This document shows positions 1 through 8,500 of a DNA stretch of 17,100 nucleotides, piece after piece. The stretch is from Parvularia atlantis. Taxonomy: Eukaryota > Opisthokonta > Rotosphaerida. Where the stretch lies: assembly GCA_943704415.1 (NCBI GenBank), contig CALSCO010001265.1, forward strand, positions 336 to 17,435, given 5' to 3'. The notes beneath the pieces are model-generated. The model saw nothing but the letters and a program-made list of their open reading frames with translations, was not told where the DNA came from and made no database searches. Made by a program: the position numbers and the translations under genes. The number at the start of each line of letters is the position of its first letter. Position 1 is the first letter of the stretch.

Positions 1-163
1 CCTCACCCCCCCCCACGGCGTGCTCGTCGCGTGCGCGCTGCTCACGTCGCCCTCGTTCGCGCAGACGGCGACATGGCCCCCGTCGACGGCCTTTGAACGA
101 CGGCGAACGGTGCGGCTCGTCCCTTCCCTCTCCTTCCTCTCTCCCTGCCCCCCTCCCGCGCCC

Positions 164-275
164 GCGGCGTCCTGATGAAAACACCTTCAAACATTCGCAG
201 TTTCCACTATAGTCAGTGCCCTCGGCGGTGCTGGTGCTAGAGATTTGAAGCCTTCCTTAGATGTCTGAACGCCGC
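164..275 (+). ncRNA. SNORD14: U14 box C/D snoRNA (intron 1 of host gene)
   Basis: U14 is needed for 18S pre-rRNA processing and guides one 2'-O-methylation in 18S. Box C is TGATGA at 173-178 and box D is CTGA at 265-268. The ends form a perfect 7-bp terminal stem, GCGGCGT (164-170) with ACGCCGC (269-275). The conserved U14 domain A, ACATTCGCAGTTTCCAC, lies at 191-207 and can pair with the 18S segment AAACTGCGAATG. Upstream of box D, CCTTCCTTAGATGT (251-264) is domain B, complementary to 18S ACATCCAAGGAAGG apart from one position. The fifth base before box D faces the C methylated as yeast Cm414. The A at 260 faces the second C of ATCC, so the host 18S should carry U there or tolerate the mismatch. 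Box D ends 83 nt before the acceptor. Confidence 0.94.
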
Positions 276-470
276 CTTTTCTCCCCCTTCTGCCGTTGCT
301 CGCTCTCCGCCCGATCCGCTGCCCGCCCGATCCGCTGAACGCCCGACGCAGACGCCGAGCATGAGCAAGGCATCGCGCAAGTCGTTCGCTCGATGCTCAC
401 CTGACGCACATGGTACGCACAGCCCCCGCGCGCCGCCCCTCGCTCCCCCCCCTCTGCTCAGCCCTCGGCC

Positions 471-553
471 GCGGGCGTGATTACAACCTAGGTACTATCA
501 AATGATGATACCTTCCGTGATTATCTTACGTGAACAATCTCTGATCCGCCCGC
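471..553 (+). ncRNA. Box C/D snoRNA, predicted guide for the LSU A-loop Um (snR52-type target)
   Basis: Box C is GTGATTA (477-483) and box D is CTGA (541-544). GCGGGCG (471-477) can pair with CGCCCGC (547-553) as a terminal stem, although its last base overlaps box C. An internal ATGATGA at 502-508 serves as C'; no clean D' is seen before it. The guide GTGAACAATC (530-539) is complementary to GAUUGUUCAC in the A-loop of eukaryotic LSU rRNA. By the box D plus 5 rule the target is the second U of GAUUG, the site of yeast Um2921 (E. coli Um2552), which snR52 guides in yeast. The target assignment rests on my knowledge of conserved rRNA sequence; the rRNA of this organism is not in the window. 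Box D ends 81 nt before the acceptor. Confidence 0.8.
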
Positions 554-740
554 TCCTGCGCCCCCGCTGCCGCTGCGCCCCGCCCGCCGCACGTGTGCTC
601 ACATCGTGCGCCCGCGTTCGCGCAGTGTTCACGACGCGACCCGCAAGCCGCCGAGCAGCAGCAGCATCGGCAGTGGCGGCACGCGGGTGCGTCGATCGCT
701 GCCCGCTGCCCTCTCTCCCCTCTCGCCCCGCACGCGCGCC

Positions 741-836
741 CGACGTGATGAGTTCCGCTGTTCCCTTGGCTGTCAGACCCTCTGTGGTGAGGACCATGGA
801 TAACCTGCCCCGGCCTCACACGCCGGCGGCCTGATC
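741..836 (+). ncRNA. Box C/D snoRNA with a 15-nt guide to conserved LSU rRNA
   Basis: A perfect box C, GTGATGA, lies at 745-751. TGTTCCCTTGGCTGT (759-773) is antisense to the conserved LSU segment ACAGCCAAGGGAAC plus one further base, the neighbourhood of yeast Am2280/Am2281/Gm2288. D' is degenerate: CTGT (770-773) or CAGA (774-777). The methylated base is therefore ambiguous, about yeast G2282 or C2278 by the plus-5 rule. C' is GTGAGGA (787-793). The best box D is CTGA at 831-834, after a GC-rich hairpin (811-830), and it ends 81 nt before the acceptor. No convincing terminal stem is visible, so the 3' end is uncertain. The long rRNA antisense element and the perfect C box carry the call. 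Confidence 0.75.
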
Positions 837-1049
837 TTTCCCCATGCCTGCCCGGCTTGCTTCCTCCCACTCCGTGCCGCTCTCTGCCGCCCGCCCGCTG
901 ACGCCGCGCGCACAGGCACGCGATCGATGCCGGGCACAACCACAACGATCGTCCGCGACCGCCGCCGCCGTGACGCAGGACGGGCGCAGGTGCGCCGCCG
1001 GTTTCATTTCTCCACCGCTGCCTCCCTCCCGTCCCTTCCCCCCGTTCTT

Positions 1050-1130
1050 TCCTGATGAGAATGTGACCGTTTTAAATGATAGGAATTGCCGTCTGAGCTT
1101 TGTCCTGACGATATGGCACATGCCTGACCC
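1050..1130 (+). ncRNA. Box C/D snoRNA, candidate guide for the SSU 530-loop Um (snR77-type target)
   Basis: The motifs are in canonical order: C TGATGA (1053-1058), D' CTGA (1093-1096), C' TGACGA (1106-1111) and D CTGA (1124-1127). The guide GGAATTGCCGT (1082-1092) pairs with GCGGUAAUUCC, the universally conserved SSU 530 loop, over 11 bp with two G-U wobbles. The plus-5 base falls on the U of GGUAA, the yeast Um578 site guided by snR77. One of the wobbles is at the target base itself, which is unusual and lowers confidence in the target. I found no partner for the guide before box D. No clear terminal stem is visible. Box D at 1127 is 76 nt before the acceptor, in line with the neighbouring snoRNAs. 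Confidence 0.68.
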
Positions 1131-1324
1131 CTCTCTCTCCGCCGCGCTGCTCCGCCCCGGCTCTGCTCGCGGTCGTTTGCGCGCGTGCTGATGCATCGCC
1201 CAGGTGGACCGGGACCGCATCCAGCCAGGACCCGCGCGTGACGAGCAAGGTGCGACACGCTCTCCCCACCCCCCGCTGCCGCCCCCGCTGCCCCGCGCGC
1301 TCGCCGTGCGGCCCGCGCGCGCTC

Positions 1325-1392
1325 GCGTGATGAGACACAACGTTATACCATCTTTCGTCTGACCACCCGTGACGACGCTTTATGCTCTGATC
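1325..1392 (+). ncRNA. Box C/D snoRNA, predicted guide for LSU Am at the yeast A807 site
   Basis: All four boxes are near-consensus: C GTGATGA (1327-1333), D' CTGA (1359-1362), C' GTGACGA (1369-1375) and D CTGA (1387-1390). The guide ACCATCTTTCG (1347-1357), one base from D', is perfectly complementary to the conserved LSU segment CGAAAGAUGGU. The plus-5 rule selects the second A of CGAAAG. This is the site methylated as yeast Am807 (snR39) and human Am1511 (U32/U51 families), by my recollection of those numberings. The C' to D spacer is only 11 nt, too short to say whether it guides anything. Box D lies 101 nt before the acceptor. Confidence 0.86.
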
Positions 1393-1863
1393 CCCCGCGC
1401 CGCCCGCCCGCCGGCCGCTGCCTCTTCCGCCCTCTCTCTCGCGCGCGCTCGGTCTCGCTCGGTGCTCACGCGCGCGTGCACGCAACGACAGGACGCGGCA
1501 TTGACGGCGAAAGGTGCACGACCGCCCGCTGCGCTCGCCCGCCCCTCTCTCTCGCCGCCGCGGCCTGGGACGAACCGCATGCTAATGCTGACGCGCGGCC
1601 GGGCGCCTCGCGGCCCCGGCCGCGTGCGTGCTGCAACCTGTTCACTCGCTTCCCCTGCTCTGCCGCGCGCGGGGTGGGGGCTGAGGCTTCGCATCGCTCT
1701 GCCGCTCCTCTCCGCCGCCACCACATCGCCGCCCCGGGCCGCTGCTGACGCCACCGCCACCGCAGCCTTCCGCTGCCGCCCCCTCCGCAGCTGTGTGCTC
1801 TATGTGTCGCCAATGAGCGCCCATGCGAACGCGCCCGGAGCGCGGCGTCTTCCCACGTTGCTG

Positions 1864-1889
1864 CCGCCGAGAAAATTTCTTCTCGGCGG
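1864..1889. other. 10-bp perfect stem-loop
   Basis: CCGCCGAGAA (1864-1873) and TTCTCGGCGG (1880-1889) form a perfect inverted repeat around a 6-nt A/T-rich loop. It is the strongest simple hairpin in the spacer and has a conspicuously A/T-rich core in GC-rich DNA. Its role is unknown; an RNA 3'-end or processing signal and a protein-binding site are both possible. Confidence 0.6.
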
Positions 1890-2435
1890 GCGACCTCAGC
1901 CCCGCGCGTGGTCTCTGCTCACACCCAGCCAGCCAGCGCACCGCCAGCGACCAACCGACCTCGCCCGCCAGCACCAAGGTGCGCGCCACGACCCCCCGGC
2001 TGAGACGCGCCTGCGACGCGCTGTTTCGGGTTGCGCAGGGCGTTAGGGCGCCCGCCTCCCCTTCCCACGGCCCCGTGCGCCTCCCCCCAACGGTGGTCCG
2101 CGCGCCACCACCTCCTTCCACTGCCCTAACGCCTGCCGTCCGCCGTCCGCGCCCCCCTTGCCACCCGCGCGCCGCGCACTCTCTCGCTCGACGCGCTGTG
2201 GCACAAGCCGCGCGCGGCGTGTCGTCAGCGTGCGACCGATCCGGCATGTTTGGTTTCGCGTGACCGCACGACGCTCGCCTTTGCCGCTCTGCCCTCCCCG
2301 CCTGCCTCCCCGCCGCCGCGCGCGCCGTCTGCCGTGGACGCCGCAGTGCGCCGGCCGGCCTGAGACGCGGCGTCGCGGGCGCGTTTCGTCTTCGTTGAGC
2401 GCATCTGCTGCTTCTGCTGCAGGCGCTCTTTCCTT

Positions 2436-2475
2436 TCCCCGCCTCCCCGTCTCCCCGTCTCCCCGCCTCCCTCGC
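2436..2475 (+). repeat. Pyrimidine-rich 8-nt tandem repeat upstream of the receptor gene
   Basis: About four imperfect copies of CCCCGTCT/CCCCGCCT occur in a row, on a pure C/T strand broken only by single G residues, ~110-145 nt before the receptor ATG. It may be a promoter or 5' UTR element or simple low complexity. Confidence 0.5.
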
Positions 2476-2580
2476 GTGCCTCCAGCGGCCTGCGCATACT
2501 GTGCAATATTTCCCCTTGACGTCCTTGGCTCACCCGTCGCCGTTCCCGTCGTACAGAGGCCGCCTGAGTACTAGGGAGCT

Positions 2581-5500
2581 ATGGCGCGTCTGCGCGGGCT
2601 GGACCCGCCGCCCCGGCCGGCCCGGGGCCGCCACTGGCCCATCGCCACGCTTGCGCTCTTCCTCGCCGTCGTCCTCGGCGGCATTGGGCTCGCGCACGCG
2701 CAGTACACGACGGCGACGCTCGCGAGCGATCCCGACACGGGCGCCAACGACTACGCCGGCGTGGCCGTGGCCGCGTCCGGCAACGTGATCATCGTCGGCG
2801 TGCCCGAGTACGACACGCTCCAGATTGTCGGCGACACGTACAGCTCGTACGGCGACGGCTACGTCACGCTCTACACCTGCACCTCAACCACGCTCTACGC
2901 GTGCAGCTACGCCCTCACCCTCCGCCCGCCCAACTCGTACGGCTGGTACAGTCGCTACGGCGCGTCTGTCGCGCTGGCCAACAGCGGCCGCTTCGTCGCC
3001 GTGGGCGCGCCGACGTGGGGGTGCGTGGCGTCTTGGCTCGCTCAAACATCGTGTCTCACGCAGCTCCGCAGCAACTGGTACTACAGCACGGCCTACGGCG
3101 CCGTGTACATCTACAACTGCAACGCAGGCATCACGTCGTGCCCGCAGATGACCTACAGTCCGTACATCAGCTTGGACAACGGCGGCATCCGCGTCGGCTT
3201 CTCGCTCAGCGTGCAGCAGGTCGGCAGCGCCATCTATCTCGTGGCGGGCGCGCCGTACTACACCACTGGCAGCTGGGTCGTCATGTACTGCACCTCGCCC
3301 ACGAGCTGCCCGAGCACGCTGCGGTTCTGGTACAGCACGGGCGCGTACTGGCTTGGCTGGTCGTGCGGCATCACGCAGAACCTGATTGCCGTGGGCGACA
3401 TCGGCGTACTCTCGTCCGGCTACTACCCGACCACGTTCGTCTACCGCTGCCCTACCGTCAACACGTGCACGCGCGCGGCGACGATCACCGTCGGGAGCAA
3501 TTCAAGTGCGCGCGACGGCCTGCGCGCCTTCGTGTGCTCATCTCATGGCGCCGCAGACTACGCGTACGCCCTGACGCTCACGACGACGTACCTGGCCGTG
3601 GGTGCCAGCGCCCTCAGCTCCAGCAACGGCGCGGTGTACATCTACTCGTGCACGAGCACGACCTGCAGCGGGACGCCCGTCATCCACACTGCTGTCGACG
3701 GGTCGTTCCAGGGCCGCTTTGGCTACAACCTGCGGGCCGTCAACGAGATGCTCGTCGTCTCTGCGCCGTACAAGTCGCCCGGCGGCCGTGCGTGTTCAGC
3801 CGGACTTGTGCGCCTGTGCTAACGCGGCGCCGCACGCAGAGCTGTACCTGCTCGACTGCACTAACCCGGCCTCGTGCACGACCTTTGGGCGCATCTACGG
3901 CACGTCGACCGCCACCAGTTTTGGTGCCGGCCTCGCCCTGCATGACAGCCAGCTATTTGTCGTCTCGGGCGCGCCGCTGGCATCGAACGGCCCCTCGAAG
4001 CAGGGGCTAGCGTACGTGCACCAGTGCGGCTTCCCCGACCAGAACATCCGCTGCGCCACGCCCACGGCCAGCGCCACGGCCTCGTCGACGGCCAGCTCAA
4101 CGCGAAGTGCGACCGCCAGCTCGACACAGAGTGCGACCGCCAGTGCGACGCGGAGCGCAACCGCGACCTCGACGCAGTCGGCAACAGCCAGCTTTACTCG
4201 CTCCGCCACTTCGTCCGCCACGGCGTCGTCGACCAACACCGCGACAGCCAGCTCAACGCAGACGGCCACCGCGAGCTTCACTCAGTCTGCAACAGCAACA
4301 GCGACAGCTTCGGCGACAGCAAGCGCGACAGCAAGCTCGACGCAGACAGCCACTGCCTCAGCCACTGCCTCAGCAACTGCGTCCGCGACGGCGAGCTCGA
4401 CGCAGACGGCGACGGCCTCTGCCACGGCAAGCGCAACGGCGAGCGCAACCGCAAGCTCGACCCAGACGGCCACCGCAAGCTCGACCCAGACGGCCACCGC
4501 ATCTGCTACAGCCTCGGCAACAGCGTCCGCGACGGCCAGCTCAACAAACACGGCTTCAGCGAGTTCGACGCAAACGGCAACCGCATCTGCTACGGCAACG
4601 TCCACTCAGTCTGCCACCGCAAGCTTCACGCAGTCGGCGACTGCATCTGACACAGCCTCGGCAACGGCAAGTGCAACGGCGACGTCCACCAACACCGACA
4701 CGGCCAGCGCGACCGCAACGGCCACTGCAAGCGCCACAGCCAGCTACACGCAGTCTGCGACCGCCAGCTTCACGCGCTCAGCAACTGCTTCGTCTACCGC
4801 CACCTCGACGCAGAGCGGAACGGCTTCGTCCACGCAGTCAGCGACAGCAACTGCCACAGCTTCCGCAACGGCTAGCGCCACCGCAAGCTCAACGCAGACA
4901 GACACTGCAAGCAACACGGGCTCCGCAACAGCAACATCAACCGCGACAGCCACTGCAAGTTCAACCGCCAGCGCAACTCAGTCGGCCAGTGCAACCTCGA
5001 CCGCGAGTGCGACGGCCAGTGCGACCGCGAGTGCGACGCAGTCGGCCACGGCAAGCGCAACTCAGTCGGCCAGTGCAACCTCGACCGCGACGGCGACGGC
5101 CAGTGCGACCGCGAGTGCGACGCAGTCCGCCACGGCAAGCGCGACGCAGTCGGCCACGGCAAGCGCGACGCAGTCGGCCACGGCAAGCGCGACGCAGTCA
5201 GCGACTGCGACCTCGACCGCGAGTGCGACGGCCAGTGCGACCGCGAGTGCGACGCAGTCGGCCACGGTAAGCGCAACTCAGTCGGCCAGTGCAACCTCGA
5301 CCGCGACGGCGACGGCCAGTGCGACCGCGAGTGCGACGCAGTCGGCCACGGCAAGCGCGACGCAGTCGGCCACGGCAAGCGCGACGCAGTCGGCCACGGC
5401 AAGCGCGACGCAGTCAGCGACTGCGACCTCAACCGCGAGTGCGACGGCCAGTGCGACCGCGAGTGCGACGCAGTCCGCCACGGCAAGCGCGACGCAGTCG

Positions 5501-8500
5501 GCCACGGCAAGCGCGACGCAGTCAGCGACTGCGACCTCGACTGCGAGTGCGACGGCCAGTGCGACCGCGAGTGCGACGCAGTCCGCCACGGCAAGCGCGA
5601 CGCAGTCAGCGACTGCGACCTCGACCGCGAGTGCGACGGCCAGTGCGACCGCGAGTGCGACGCAGTCGGCCACGGCAAGCGCAACTCAGTCGGCCAGTGC
5701 AACCTCGACCGCGACGGCGACGGCCAGTGCGACCGCGAGTGCGACGCAGTCGGCCACGGCAAGTGCGACGCAGTCGGCCACGGCAAGCGCGACGCAGTCA
5801 GCGACTGCTTCGTCCACAGCGACGGTAACAGCAAGTGCGACCGCGTCCTTCACTCGGTCTGCATCAGCCAGCGCGACGCCATCGTCAACGGCCACTTCCA
5901 CAGCCACGTCGACCTACTCGGCCACGGCATCTTTTACGCAGTCAGCAACGGCGAGCAGCACCGAGACCTCGACTGCGAGCGCGACGGCCAGCGCCTCGCA
6001 CTCGGCCACGGCCAGTGCCACTGCCTCGGCGACACGGTCCTCGACGGCGTCGGCGACGGCCTCGGCGACGGCCTCGGCTACAGCGAGTGCAACCGCTTCG
6101 GCTACGGCGAGCGCAACGCAGTCCGACACCGCGACCGCGACAAATACGGCCACCGCCAGCGCAACCGTCACGTCGACTGCGACCGACACCGCGACGTCGA
6201 CCGTGACCGACACGGCGAGCTTCACAGAGACGGACACGGCGACGGCGACCGCGAGCTCGACGGCGACGGCCACAGCGTCGTACACGAGGTCAGCGACCGC
6301 CTCTGCGACGGCTTCCGCCACTGCAAGTGCGACGGCGTCTCGCTCGGCATCGGCGACGGCATCGTTCACGGCGTCCGCCACAGTGTCCTACACGCAGACG
6401 TCGACACAGACGGCGACAGCCACGGCCACGGCGTCTGCAACGGCTTCAGCGATGCGTTCAGCCTCAGCCACGCGCACGGCATTATCTACGGCAACGCCCA
6501 CGCCGCACTCGGTCACGCAGACGTCCTCGGCCACCGGTACGTTTGCGTCCGTTTCCTTGAGTCCTTCTCGCTCACTCGTGCGTGCGCAGCGACCGCCACG
6601 CCAACGCCGCTGCCCGCGAGCGTTGTGCTGTACTACAACCCGAGCGTCGTGGTGCCGCCGGGCGCGAGCCTGGCCGTGTTTGTCTACGCGCCGAGCGACG
6701 CGCGCCGGCGGTCGGCCTTCGCGCTGGTGACGGAGGCTGCGATGGTCGCGTGCGTGGCGCCAGGCTTCTTCGCCGCAGCCGTGAACCTGCCGGGCTCGAT
6801 GCCGGCCGCGCTCAAGGCCGAGCTTGGGTACCAGTTCAGCGTGCACAACAGCACGGGTGCTGTGCTCTTTGCGGACGGGCCGAGCTGCGACGCATCTGCG
6901 GTCGACAACGTCTACGTCGGGGTGCGCCGTCCGCTCGCTGTGCTCGCTCTCGCTTACTGGCGTCCTGGCCGTGCAGCTGAACGCATCGTCGACCGGCCCT
7001 GGCCTGATCTCGAGCCCGAACGGGTGCGGCGGCATTGTCGTGCACGACTTTGGTGCGGACGAGCCGCACGCAATTGAGACGCGTCCCGGTCTGACGTTTG
7101 GCGTGCGCAGGCGGGCAGTACCTCGGCCAGCCGCTCGACTGCTCGCCTGTGTATATGGGCCCGCCGATCGGCCCGCAGCCGACGCTCGGCTCGGGTGGCA
7201 CGGTGCTGACGCCGCCCATCCTCGGCGCGATCATCGCCGGCGCGATCGTCTTCGTGATCCTCGTGCTCGTCGTGTGCTTTGTCGTCGCGCGGCTCGTGCG
7301 CCGGCGCATGGAGCAGCAGCAGAAGGGTACGCGTGCGCGTGCGGTTGTCTGCGGCCAGTGCTGACGCTCGTCGTTCGCAGACGCGCTGCAGTTCTACGGC
7401 CGCCAGAATGCGCCCGCGGCAGACGAGTGGCTGTCGACGACGTTCACGCCGGGCAAGATGGCAGGCGAGCACGCAGGCGCCGGGTCGGTGCGGCTGCCGG
7501 TGGACCTGGCCGAGGAAGCCGCGCAGGAGGTGCCGCCCGCTGGCTCCAAGACGCTCCGTCGCAAGCAATTCTGGCAGAACTTCTTCCACGGCGAGGACGA
7601 CGAGCCCGCGGCCGGCTCAGTGCTGCCGGCGAGCACGGCTGCGACGCCGGCCGACGTCGTGCCGATCGAGGAGTTTATGCAGGTGCGCTGCGCCGCATCT
7701 GCCGGTGAGGACGGCGACTGATCGACGTGTGCTGCAGCTCGGTCTCGGCAGCCTCTCGAACCGCGCCGAGCTCGACACGATGCTGGACGACTTCCTCAAC
7801 TCGGCCAAGGAGATTGAGGCCGACGTGGAGCCTGAGCCGCGGCCGAGCAGTGGCTGGACCATGTTCCGCAAGAAGCCGTCGCCGACGTCGCCGCGCGCCG
7901 AGCCGCAAGCGACGGTAGCGGAGCAGCTTGACTCGAACGTGATGGTTGTGCCGTCACTCGAGGACCGTATGGCCGCGGGGATGGCCGCCGGCACAAGCAA
8001 GTCGCGCACGCTGCGGTCGATGCTGCCGAACCTGTCGCTCATGGGCACGTCGTCGCGCTCGAGCCTGGACAAGGCGGCCAAGCGCAGCAGCGACGAAGAC
8101 GGGCCGACGTCGCCGCAGACGCCCGGGAGCCTCGAGCAGCGCATGGGCGCGCTCAAGTCGAGTGGCGGGTCCAAGACGTTCAGCAAGAGCTCACTGCCGA
8201 ACCTGTCGCTGATGGGCACGGCCTCGAACGCAAGCCTGGACAAGGCAGCGCGCAGCGCGATAGACGAGGACGCCGGGCCGAGCTCGCCGCAGACGCCGCA
8301 CAGCCTCGAGCAGCGCATGGCGGCCCTCAAGGGCAGCGACGGCTCGACGACGTTTGGGCGGTCAATGCCGACCAACCTTGTGCTGATGAGCTCGCAGTCA
8401 AGCCTGGCCAAGTCGACGTCGCGCACGGACCTACCGCAGGCCGTCGAGGGCAGCGGTGGCGTGTCGCCGTCGGTCGACGACAAGACGGTCTCGAAGACAT

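Larger units (their letters stand above)
65..1513 (+). ncRNA. Multi-intron snoRNA host gene (UHG/GAS5-like), partial at left
   Basis: Inferred exons are 65-109, 352-412, 626-686, 916-989, 1204-1249 and 1492-1513. The introns between them are 110-351, 413-625, 687-915, 990-1203 and 1250-1491 (213-242 nt). Donors read GTGCGG, GTACGC, GTGCGT, GTGCGC and GTGCGA. Acceptors are CAG, preceded by CTGAAC, CTCAC, CTGAC, CTGAT and CTCAC branch-like sites, the same signals as in the protein genes here. Each intron holds exactly one box C/D snoRNA. A further acceptor at 63-64 and donor at 1514 show that the gene extends both ways. The exons are 22-74 nt and show no recognisable protein; one frame stays open over four exons to a TGA at 971-973, which is unremarkable at this GC content. 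I infer that the spliced RNA is mainly a snoRNA carrier. Individual exon edges are less certain than the snoRNAs. Confidence 0.75.
1514..2580 (+). other. C/T-rich spacer: probable host-gene 3' part, then promoter and 5' UTR of the receptor gene
   Basis: No credible protein gene is visible. A donor GTGCAC at 1514 and an acceptor near 1764, after CTGAC, suggest one more host-gene intron, but I see no box C/D or H/ACA snoRNA in it. A second candidate intron is at 1979-2038 (GTGCGC to CAG, CTGAG inside). Near the receptor start, CTCAC followed by CAG at 2554-2556 looks like the acceptor of a 5' UTR intron, and a possible donor is the GT at 2476. The boundary between the two transcription units cannot be placed. 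Confidence 0.45.

Noticed and set aside
1369-2046. 225-codon plus-strand ORF in the upstream region
   Set aside because: It runs through box elements of a snoRNA and across splice signals, with a composition of chance Arg/Ala/Pro codons. No domain is recognisable.
4872-5834. Large minus-strand ORFs over the stalk repeat (up to 320 codons, SRSHWPS- or ALAVA-type repeats)
   Set aside because: The minisatellite has no stops in several frames. The plus frame joins correctly to the propeller and TM exons through two phase-matched introns, and the antisense frames have no start context or partner exons.
4055-6536. CRISPR array or transposon repeats
   Set aside because: The repeats are contiguous 24-nt coding units without spacers, in frame with a protein exon. 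No terminal repeats or transposase are seen.
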